A stretch of 11,607 nucleotides of DNA from an uncultured bacterium (lineage in GTDB: Bacteria; Cyanobacteriota; Vampirovibrionia; Gastranaerophilales; Gastranaerophilaceae), in assembly GCA_902803265.1 (NCBI GenBank), contig CADCPD010000081.1, positions 1 through 11,607 of the forward strand, in the 5' to 3' direction. The notes under the pieces are model-generated. The model searched no databases, was not told the DNA's origin, and saw only the letters and a program-made list of their open reading frames with translations. Numbering within the stretch: position 1 is the stretch's first letter; each line of letters opens with the position of its first letter. Below, in pieces: positions 1 through 5,548 of the stretch. Made by a program: the position numbers and the translations under genes.

Positions 1-795
1 TGTAGTTTTCTTAGTTTCGCCTAAACCAACTAATTCAACTTCATCACCAACTTTAACAATACCACGTTCTACACGGCCTGTAGCAACTGTACCACGACCG
101 GTGATTGAGAAAACGTCTTCAACTGGCATTAAGAATGGTTTGTCTAATTCACGAACAGGTTCTGGGAAGTATGTATCTAATGCATCCATCAATTCCCAAA
201 TTTTATCTGTCCATTCATTTTCGCCTCTAGCGATTTTTGGATTAGCTTGAACTGCTTCTAAAGCTTTTAAAGCTGAACCGTGGATGAATGGAATGTTGTC
301 GCCGTCGAATTCATAAGAAGAAAGTAATTCTCTAACTTCCATTTCTACTAATTCTAATAATTCAGCGTCATCAACCATATCGCATTTATTTAAGAATACT
401 ACTAAGTTAGGAACACCAACTTGTCTTGCAAGTAGGATGTGTTCACGAGTTTGAGGCATTGCACCGTCTGTTGCTGCAACTACAAGAATTGCACCGTCCA
501 TTTGAGCAGCACCTGTAATCATGTTTTTAACGTAGTCGGCGTGGCCCGGGCAGTCAACGTGAGCATAGTGTCTAGTTGCTGTTTCGTATTCTACGTGAGC
601 AGTAGAGATGGTTATACCTCTTGCTTTTTCTTCTGGAGCAGCGTCGATTTCATCAAATTTCTTTAATTCTGCTTGACCTGCTGCTGCTAATGTTGCAGTA
701 ATTGCTGCTGTTAAAGTTGTTTTACCGTGGTCTACGTGACCAATAGTACCAACGTTAACGTGTGGTTTGGTTCTTTCGTACTTTTCGCGTGCCAT
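1..795 (-). CDS. tuf: Elongation factor Tu, N-terminal 265 residues (partial at window edge)
   Basis: EF-Tu carries aminoacyl-tRNA to the ribosome as a GTP complex in the cytoplasm. The visible part covers the whole GTPase domain and the start of domain 2. The P-loop GHVDHGKT is at residues 19-26, the switch I motif RGITI at 59-63, DCPGH at 81-85 and NKCD at 136-139. Domain 2 begins near residue 205, and its TGRGTVATGRVERG stretch is readable. The frame runs open through base 1, so about 130 C-terminal residues of a usual 395-400 lie outside the window. The ATG at 795 is preceded by an AAGGAGA ribosome site. The gene has its own promoter and is not preceded by fusA, so it is not read as the last gene of a str operon here. 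The neighbour upstream is divergent. Identification is certain; the organism-level inference from it is weak. Confidence 0.98.
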   Translation of the reverse strand, partial: MAREKYERTKPHVNVGTIGHVDHGKTTLTAAITATLAAAGQAELKKFDEIDAAPEEKARGITISTAHVEYETATRHYAHVDCPGHADYVKNMITGAAQMDGAILVVAATDGAMPQTREHILLARQVGVPNLVVFLNKCDMVDDAELLELVEMEVRELLSSYEFDGDNIPFIHGSALKALEAVQANPKIARGENEWTDKIWELMDALDTYFPEPVRELDKPFLMPVEDVFSITGRGTVATGRVERGIVKVGDEVELVGLGETKKTT

Positions 796-834
796 GTTAG
801 TGGTCTCCTTTTTCTTTTCTAAATATTACTTTTT

Positions 835-852
835 AACTTATAACACTAAGTT
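835..852. repeat. Short inverted repeat in the tuf leader
   Basis: AACTTA and TAAGTT (6-bp arms) flank a 6-nt spacer just downstream of the predicted tuf transcription start. In RNA this could form a weak AT-rich hairpin at the 5' end of the leader. It could stabilise the mRNA, act as an operator, or be chance in AT-rich DNA. There is no T-run after it, so it is not a terminator. Confidence 0.3.
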
Positions 853-861
853 TATAATTTT

Positions 862-889
862 ATTCTATATGCTCAAACTTTTGTGTCAA
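862..889 (-). promoter_or_regulatory. Sigma-70-type promoter for tuf
   Basis: On the minus strand a perfect -35 TTGACA (889-884) is followed after 16 bp by TAGAAT (867-862), one mismatch from the -10 consensus. Transcription would start near 855 and give a leader of about 60 nt before the tuf ATG. This fits the high expression expected for EF-Tu. The site lies in the 191-bp gap between tuf and the divergent DUF2023 gene. Confidence 0.75.
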
Positions 890-986
890 CTTGATTTTAT
901 TTTGTAAATTTTTATTAATATTTAGGCAATTTATTTTTTTAGGGCAGTTATTATTGTCAAGTTTACACACAAATAAGGAGATTACT

Positions 987-1391
987 ATGGCTATAACAGC
1001 AATAAATCCAATTACTAATAAGCCTGATATGAGTGTTCTTAATGAGCACATTTATGGTTATAAGCATGGAATTAGACCTCTTGTTTTACAGGTTGAAAGC
1101 ATGAATGATAAAGATGCTATTGAAAAAAGATTACAACGTGATAAATTAGATTATCATTTGTCACCGGCTCCAGGTGGAAGAAATTTGAATGTATTCTTTG
1201 GAGACAAGCCTTGTGTTGATGTTATCAAATCTTTTAATCAACCTAATTTATCAAAATTAAATCCTGAACAAGATTTTATTTTGGGTGTTTTATTGGGCTA
1301 TGACAAAACAAAACAATGTGAGCGTTATTTAAAATTAAAAGATAAAGAAGCTCAGGCTCAAAATAATAGCAAAATAAATCTTGTAGCTTAG
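987..1391 (+). CDS. DUF2023 family protein, 134 aa
   Basis: This small soluble protein matches my recollection of the DUF2023 family, which occurs in anaerobes and epsilon-proteobacteria, often beside a flavodoxin gene; no biochemical role is firmly established. The diagnostic stretches are HIYGYKHGIRPLVL (residues 21-34), NVFFG (68-72) and LNPEQDFILGVLLGYD (91-106), followed by QCERYL. The first 15 or so residues and the last 15 are polar and poorly constrained. The frame is open from 891, but the ATG at 987 is chosen because an AAGGAG site (975-980) sits 6 nt before it and the product then has the usual family length. No flavodoxin gene is visible nearby. It stands alone, divergent from tuf and convergent with nusA. 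Family call is from memory of the pattern, not from a search. Confidence 0.85.
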   Translation: MAITAINPITNKPDMSVLNEHIYGYKHGIRPLVLQVESMNDKDAIEKRLQRDKLDYHLSPAPGGRNLNVFFGDKPCVDVIKSFNQPNLSKLNPEQDFILGVLLGYDKTKQCERYLKLKDKEAQAQNNSKINLVA

Positions 1392-1400
1392 AGATTTTTA

Positions 1401-1448
1401 TTAATTAAAAGAGGCAGCTTGCATTGCAAGCTGCCTCTTTTTAATTAA
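1401..1448. terminator. Bidirectional terminator between DUF2023 gene and nusA
   Basis: GAGGCAGCTTGC (1411-1422) and its exact complement GCAAGCTGCCTC (1426-1437) form a 12-bp stem with a 3-nt loop. A T-run follows at 1438-1442 and an A-run precedes at 1407-1410, so it can work in both directions. The flanking ttaattaa on each side extends the symmetry. It ends both the plus-strand DUF2023 transcript and the minus-strand rimP-nusA transcript, and lies 9 bp from the nusA stop codon. Confidence 0.92.
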
Positions 1449-1456
1449 TTTTGAAA

Positions 1457-2701
1457 TTATTCGTCAATTTCTTCTTGTTCTTCTACTGCAGAATCTTCCA
1501 TCATATCTTCTTCATCATATTCTTGTTGACTCATTTCTTCTGCAATTTCTTCATTTATTTCATCTTCATCGTAATTTTTTTCTTCTTCAACTTCGTCATC
1601 TTGATATGCAAAGTTTCTTTGTGCTTCAGCTTCTGCTTTTTCCATTTGAGAAACAGATTTAATATCTATTTTCCATCCTGTTAATTTATGAGCAAGTCTT
1701 ACGTTTTGACCTTCACGACCGATTGCCAAGCTTAATTGATCATCAGGCACTACAACCATTGCTTCGTGTGCATATTCATCATCTGCCATAATATCTACTG
1801 ATACTACTCTTGCAGGTGATAGAGCGTTTACAATATATTCTACAGGATCTTCAGAATATCTTACGATATCAATTTTTTCGTTTCTTAACTCGCCTACGAT
1901 TGTTTGAATTCTTGAACCTCTTGGTCCGATACATGCGCCTACTGAATCTACTTCAGGGTCATTTGACCATACAGCTATTTTTGTTCTGTATCCTGCTTCA
2001 CGTGATATTGATTTGATTTCTACTATGTTATCTTCAATTTCAGGTACTTCAAGTTCAAATAATTCTCTTACGATTTCTGCATGAGCATGTGAAACAATTA
2101 CTTGAGGTAATCTTGTAGTTTCTTTTACGTTTAAAACGAATACTCTGATTCTGTTACCAGGTTTATAGTATTCACCAGGAATTTGTTCTTTTTGAGGCAT
2201 TATTGCATCAGTTTTACCGATATTTACAATAACATTTCTGTTTTCTACTCTTTGAATTATACCTGTTGTTAAGGTTCCTTTCTTTTCAAGGAATTCATTT
2301 AGAACCATATTTCTTTCGGCTTCTCTAATTCTTTGAGTAATTACTTGTCTTGCCGCTTGTGCAGCTATACGTCCGAATTGTTCAGGTGTAACTTCAATTT
2401 TTACTTCATCTTCAAGTTCTACATCTTCGTCAATTTCTTTTGCTTCAGCTAAGGAAATTTGTTCATCTTCCATTCCGTCTTCTACTGATTTTACAACTAC
2501 TTTTGTACAGAATACACCGATTTCACCTGATTGTTCATCTAAAATTGCTTCTATATTTGCAGCTTCTTTTACTTTCATGTGTTTTTTATATGCGGCTACC
2601 ATTGCGTCACACAATGAAGATATCAATACTTCTTTTGATATTCCTCTTTCTTTTTCAATTTCTTCACATGCTTCAAATAATGCTGTACCGATTTTAATCA
2701 T
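1457..2701 (-). CDS. nusA: Transcription termination/antitermination factor NusA, 414 aa
   Basis: NusA binds RNA polymerase and nascent RNA and modulates pausing, intrinsic termination and antitermination. The order of domains is an N-terminal polymerase-binding domain (about 1-130), an S1 domain (about 140-205), and tandem KH domains (about 210-350) with the GPRG loop at 259-262 and IGREGQNVRLA at 327-337. The E. coli-type acidic repeats AR1/AR2 are missing as domains. Instead there is an extremely acidic tail: 27 of the last 50 residues are D or E, with a single K. The ATG at 2701 has AAGGAG upstream. rimP ends 13 nt before it, so the two are co-transcribed. Unusually, a terminator follows at once and no ylxR, ribosomal L7Ae-like gene or infB follows. 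Identification is certain. Confidence 0.98.
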   Translation of the reverse strand: MIKIGTALFEACEEIEKERGISKEVLISSLCDAMVAAYKKHMKVKEAANIEAILDEQSGEIGVFCTKVVVKSVEDGMEDEQISLAEAKEIDEDVELEDEVKIEVTPEQFGRIAAQAARQVITQRIREAERNMVLNEFLEKKGTLTTGIIQRVENRNVIVNIGKTDAIMPQKEQIPGEYYKPGNRIRVFVLNVKETTRLPQVIVSHAHAEIVRELFELEVPEIEDNIVEIKSISREAGYRTKIAVWSNDPEVDSVGACIGPRGSRIQTIVGELRNEKIDIVRYSEDPVEYIVNALSPARVVSVDIMADDEYAHEAMVVVPDDQLSLAIGREGQNVRLAHKLTGWKIDIKSVSQMEKAEAEAQRNFAYQDDEVEEEKNYDEDEINEEIAEEMSQQEYDEEDMMEDSAVEEQEEIDE

Positions 2702-2714
2702 TTTTATCTCCTTA

Positions 2715-3209
2715 TTATTTAATTTTTTCTTCCAAATATAATCTTGTATTTTTTATTTTTTCAAGTGGTAAAAGGATTTCTTTACCATCTTCCAATCTTT
2801 TTACTGTCACACCTTCATTTTCATCAAAATCTAAAAGTGTTGCCTTAAAAATGACATCCTTCATATCTTCAAGTGGTTCATATAATTTTATACTTACATT
2901 ACGACCTTTAAAAATCAAATATTCTTTATTTGATTTAAATTTTCTTTCTAACCCGGGAGAAGAGACTTCCAAATAATATTTAAAATCAAATAAATCATCT
3001 AAAAATTCATTTAAACTTCTGCTAAATTTTTCACAATCATCAATAGAAATAGGTTTTTCATAAGAAAATAAAAATACTCTTATAAAATTTTTATGATTTT
3101 CTCTCGAAAAATCAACTTCTACAGGGATAAAGTTAAATCTCATTGCCGTATTTTCAACTAACGGTATTAATTTTTCCAGTACTTCTTTCTTGTTTATTTC
3201 AGATTTCAT
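2715..3209 (-). CDS. rimP: Ribosome maturation factor RimP, 164 aa
   Basis: RimP assists late maturation of the 30S ribosomal subunit. The family hallmark LEVSSPGLERKF is at residues 80-91, preceded by the helix with ISIDDCEKFSRSLNEFLD (55-72). The C-terminal SH3-like domain, about residues 92-164, holds the KGRNVSIKLYEPL strand region. The length of 164 is slightly above the usual 150-160. The start at 3209 is preceded by a purine-rich AAAAGGAA about 6 nt away. rimP-nusA is a widely conserved pair, and position supports the call. A terminator-like hairpin ends only 21 nt before the start codon, in what should be the mRNA leader, so expression may be controlled by premature termination. This part is inference. 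Confidence 0.96.
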   Translation of the reverse strand: MKSEINKKEVLEKLIPLVENTAMRFNFIPVEVDFSRENHKNFIRVFLFSYEKPISIDDCEKFSRSLNEFLDDLFDFKYYLEVSSPGLERKFKSNKEYLIFKGRNVSIKLYEPLEDMKDVIFKATLLDFDENEGVTVKRLEDGKEILLPLEKIKNTRLYLEEKIK

Positions 3210-3230
3210 ACGAATTCCTTTTATATAGTT

Positions 3231-3261
3231 AAAAAAAGAACGGGAACACCCGTTCTTTTTT
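3231..3261 (-). terminator. Intrinsic terminator in rimP leader: putative attenuator and end of the mnmA transcript
   Basis: GAACGGG (3238-3244) and CCCGTTC (3249-3255) form a 7-bp GC-rich stem with a 4-nt loop. On the minus strand it is followed by seven T residues (3237-3231), and the A-run on the other side extends the stem with A-U pairs. It lies downstream of mnmA (stop at 3333) and could end that transcript. It also lies downstream of the strong promoter at 3277-3304 and 21 nt before rimP, so rimP-nusA mRNA from that promoter must read through it. The simplest reading is a dual-use or conditional terminator. The T-run at 3256-3261 means it could also act on the plus strand, where no gene needs it. 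Confidence 0.85.
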
Positions 3262-3276
3262 CAAGACCTTAAATAC

Positions 3277-3304
3277 ATTATACACGATATATTTTTTTTG
3301 TAAA
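3277..3304 (-). promoter_or_regulatory. Sigma-70-type promoter for rimP-nusA
   Basis: On the minus strand TTTACA (3304-3299, one mismatch from TTGACA) is separated by 16 bp from a perfect TATAAT (3282-3277). Transcription would begin near 3270, about 60 nt before the rimP ATG. The leader would then consist mainly of the hairpin and U-tract at 3255-3231. The promoter sits just 29 bp past the mnmA stop codon. Confidence 0.75.
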
Positions 3305-3332
3305 GTTTTTAAATTTGTTTAATATTGGTATT

Positions 3333-4388
3333 TTATATTATTTCTCCGCCGCCAATTAAATGTCCGTCAATTTTATCATAAAATACAGCAATTTGTGCAG
3401 GTGTTATTGAATATACAGGTTCTTTAAATGTCATGGTAATTTCATTATTCACTATTTCAACATGCGCATCAACTTTTTCCATGTTGTATCTTATTTTTGT
3501 TTTTATATCAAAAGATTTTTGTTCAAACGGATAAACAAAATTTAGATTTTTAAGTTTTAATTCAGTTCCGTAAGCATATTTTTTTTCACCTACATATACA
3601 ATATTGTTTTCAGCATCAATTTTTATTACATAAAGGGGTTCGGTATAAGCTATTTCCAAGCCCTTTCTTTGACCTATTGTATAATGGTAAAAACCGGAAT
3701 GTTCGCCTAATTTTTTACCTGTTTTTATATGAATAAAATCACCCTTTTTATCTCCCAAAAGATTGTGTAAATATTCTTTTAGTGTTTGAGGTTTTTCTAT
3801 AAAGCAAGTATCAAGAGAATCTTTTTGATATTTAGACGGTACATCAATTTTTTCCGCTATTTCTCTGACTTGAGATTTTTCATATTCATATAAAGGAAAA
3901 ATAGTTTTATTTAATTGTTGTTGATTTAATGCATATAAAAAATACATTTGATCTTTTTTTTCATCTTTTGCGGGAAAAAGTGTTTTGTATTCTCCAATCT
4001 TTTGAATATTAGCATAATGTCCTGTTGCAAACATATCGGCATTAAGTTTATTGAATGCATAATCAAATATTTTTCCCCATTTTATTGTTTTGTTGCACAT
4101 TGCGCAAGGATTTGGTGTTTTTCCATTTTTATATGTTTCATTAAAATATTCAATTACATTTTTATTAAAGTCTTCTGTTAAATCTAAAACAATATGTTCA
4201 ATTCCAAGATTTTCCGCAACTTTTTTTGCATTTTGACAAGTTATATCCGCACACGGCAAATTCGTCATTTTGCCTGTGATGCCTATAACTCTGTAGCCTT
4301 GTTCTTTTAATAAATAACAGCAAACACTGCTGTCAACTCCACCACTTAGAGCTACAACTGCAGTTTTTTCTTTAGAATTTTGTTCCAT
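3333..4388 (-). CDS. mnmA: tRNA-specific 2-thiouridylase MnmA, 351 aa
   Basis: MnmA puts sulfur on U34 of the Glu, Gln and Lys tRNAs, using ATP to adenylate the base. The PP-loop SGGVDSS is at residues 15-21. The central catalytic cysteines are in NPCAMCN (93-99; C98 aligns with E. coli C102) and DTCFI (C195 aligns with C199). YTIGQRKG (236-243) and the C-terminal beta-barrel region complete the family pattern, and length is normal. C95 gives a CxxC plus C195 triad, where E. coli has Asp at the first position. Such triads bind a 4Fe-4S cluster in related thiolases, so a cluster is possible here but unproven. The start at 4388 overlaps the end of the upstream gene by 17 bp and uses a ribosome site inside it. 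Other cysteines at 23, 24, 46 and 51 are outside known motifs. Confidence 0.97.
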   Translation of the reverse strand: MEQNSKEKTAVVALSGGVDSSVCCYLLKEQGYRVIGITGKMTNLPCADITCQNAKKVAENLGIEHIVLDLTEDFNKNVIEYFNETYKNGKTPNPCAMCNKTIKWGKIFDYAFNKLNADMFATGHYANIQKIGEYKTLFPAKDEKKDQMYFLYALNQQQLNKTIFPLYEYEKSQVREIAEKIDVPSKYQKDSLDTCFIEKPQTLKEYLHNLLGDKKGDFIHIKTGKKLGEHSGFYHYTIGQRKGLEIAYTEPLYVIKIDAENNIVYVGEKKYAYGTELKLKNLNFVYPFEQKSFDIKTKIRYNMEKVDAHVEIVNNEITMTFKEPVYSITPAQIAVFYDKIDGHLIGGGEII

Positions 4389-5253
4389 TTAAAAAGGCTT
4401 CCTCTCCTAAATTTGTTAATCTGTATTCTATGCCTCCTGATATTTCAGGAAGGTTTGGAAGCGTTTCTACTAATCCTTTATCAATTGCTTCTTGTAATAC
4501 GTTATGGTCAACTGCTTCTTGTATGTTTTGCATCAATTTTGCGTTTATTAATTTTAAGGTAAATTTATCAAGTTTTTCAAATTCTGATAAGTAGTATGCT
4601 GTTACTATTAAATATTCTAGTCTTGTATTTACATTTTTTACGTTTAATATTTTTAAAAATCTGTCATCTTTGCTTATTTCAACTTCTTGAACAACGTTAC
4701 TCATTGAATGTTCAAGTATTTTATCAAAATCAGAGGTTTTAGTTGAAAATACGTCATCATCTTCCAATTTTTCTTTAAAAGATTCAAAAGAAGTTAATGT
4801 TTTATTTTCGTTATTATACAAATCGTCAAGATGACCGCTTATTTGTCCTGCGTGTTCTATTGTTTGTGCAAGTTCTTGTTTCTTTTCCGCTAAAATTTCT
4901 TCTTCAGTTTTTGTATTTTGTACTTCTTCTTTAATTTCTTCTTTAGGTTGATTTTGTAAATCATTAAGTGTTTTTGTATTAGTAAAATCGATATTTTGGA
5001 TTTCTTTATGAACTTCATCAAGAGGAAGAACGATAGGTTCAGGTCGTAATTCAACTTGAATTGGCGATTTCATGCTATTTGCTCTATTCTGAATTTCTTC
5101 TCTTATTTCTTCTTCTTTGTGTCTGTATTGATATATAGAGGCATTAGTTACCCAGATTTGAAACTGTCTGGCTAAAGAATCCTTATCTGTTGTGCAATAT
5201 TCCACAAAAAAATCATCTTTTTTAAAGGTAAATTTGTATTTACTTACTGACAT
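4372..5253 (-). CDS. Uncharacterised 293-aa protein with winged-helix-like C-terminus
   Basis: I do not recognise this protein as a named family. Three zones are visible. Residues 1-40 form a small beta-hairpin/helix-like segment that aligns without gaps to the 39-aa ORF just upstream. Residues 45-190 are highly charged, Glu/Lys/Gln-rich and probably disordered or coiled coil. Residues 197-293 look folded: helices around RLEYLIVTAYYLSEF (211-225), then LQEAIDKGLVE (253-263) and a strand-turn-helix EYRLTNLGEEAF (276-287). That ending resembles many winged-helix DNA-binding domains. There is no signal peptide or membrane segment. The ATG at 5253 has only a modest, distant GAGGGA site, so coupling to the upstream small ORF (18 nt away) is likely. 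It overlaps mnmA by 17 bp. A regulatory or nucleic-acid-binding role is inference only. Confidence 0.88.
   Translation of the reverse strand: MSVSKYKFTFKKDDFFVEYCTTDKDSLARQFQIWVTNASIYQYRHKEEEIREEIQNRANSMKSPIQVELRPEPIVLPLDEVHKEIQNIDFTNTKTLNDLQNQPKEEIKEEVQNTKTEEEILAEKKQELAQTIEHAGQISGHLDDLYNNENKTLTSFESFKEKLEDDDVFSTKTSDFDKILEHSMSNVVQEVEISKDDRFLKILNVKNVNTRLEYLIVTAYYLSEFEKLDKFTLKLINAKLMQNIQEAVDHNVLQEAIDKGLVETLPNLPEISGGIEYRLTNLGEEAFLNGTKF
4398..4408 (-). promoter_or_regulatory. Ribosome binding site of mnmA inside the upstream gene
   Basis: AGGAGAGGAAG on the minus strand lies 9 nt before the mnmA ATG, within the codons for Gly-Glu-Glu-Ala near the end of the 293-aa gene. It confirms ATG 4388 as the mnmA start and shows that the two genes are translated from one mRNA, probably with coupling. 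Confidence 0.7.
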
Positions 5254-5271
5254 TTAACCAATTTCCCTCAA

Positions 5272-5391
5272 TTATTTTTTCATTATTTCTTCACGCCATT
5301 TGTTCATTTGTTCTTCAACAAATTCTAAATCATCTGATTTTAATTCTATTTCTATTTCACCTTTTTTTAGTTTGAATACATATTCGTGCAT
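5272..5391 (-). CDS. Small 39-aa protein, related to the N-terminus of the next gene
   Basis: This short frame runs from ATG 5391 to TAA at 5274-5272 and carries a strong AGGAGG site 4 nt upstream (5401-5396). The peptide is charged and rich in Glu and Lys, beginning MHEYVFKLKKGEIEIELK and ending EEIMKK, with W32 its only tryptophan. It ends 18 nt before the 293-aa gene and appears to be the first gene of the unit with mnmA. Residues 3-32 align without gaps to residues 5-34 of the 293-aa protein, with identities at Y4, F6, K9, K10, E16, D21, Q28 and W32 (own numbering). I infer a stand-alone copy of that small domain. Function is unknown. The ribosome site and the alignment are the main reasons to call it real. 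Confidence 0.72.
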   Translation of the reverse strand: MHEYVFKLKKGEIEIELKSDDLEFVEEQMNKWREEIMKK

Positions 5392-5414
5392 AAAACCTCC
5401 TATATTTTAATAAA

Positions 5415-5442
5415 AGTTTAATCTAAACATGACTTTTTTCAA
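5415..5442 (-). promoter_or_regulatory. Weak candidate promoter for the small ORF/293-aa/mnmA unit
   Basis: On the minus strand TTGAAA (5442-5437) and TAAACT (5420-5415) are separated by 16 bp, with one and two mismatches to consensus. The predicted start near 5408 leaves a short leader that still includes the AGGAGG site. AT-rich DNA gives many such matches, so this is tentative. A promoter is nonetheless needed in the 157-bp divergent gap before ctpA. Confidence 0.3.
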
Positions 5443-5514
5443 ATTAAATATTAAGAGGTTTAAATTTTTTGAAACATTTTTGTATATTTTACATCTTAAT
5501 AATTATGAGTAGGG

Positions 5515-5520
5515 TATAAT
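5515..5520 (+). promoter_or_regulatory. Candidate -10 element for ctpA-recJ
   Basis: A perfect TATAAT lies 28 bp before the ctpA ATG. No good -35 is found at 16-18 bp; the nearest TTTACA (5488-5493) is 21 bp away, which is too far for a standard promoter. The element could rely on an activator or be a chance match. A TGA at 5543-5545, in frame just before ATG 5549, rules out a longer ctpA start. Confidence 0.4.
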
Positions 5521-5548
5521 TAGAAATATGAAAAAGGGAAATTGAAAT

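Noticed and set aside
439..666. Plus-strand 75-aa frame inside tuf
   Set aside because: Antisense shadow of a highly conserved EF-Tu GTPase domain.
860..1051. Minus-strand 63-aa frame with a hydrophobic, membrane-like segment opposite the start of the DUF2023 gene
   Set aside because: It overlaps the tuf promoter and the DUF2023 N-terminus, shows no clear ribosome site, and its hydrophobicity follows from AT-rich antisense codons.
1451..1684. Plus-strand 77-aa Phe/Ile-rich frame
   Set aside because: It is the antisense of the Glu/Asp-rich nusA tail; GAA and GAT codons read backwards as Phe, Leu and Ile. No independent signal.
5528..5545. ATG before ctpA, in the same frame
   Set aside because: It stops after five codons at TGA 5543-5545, so it neither extends ctpA nor makes a plausible leader peptide.
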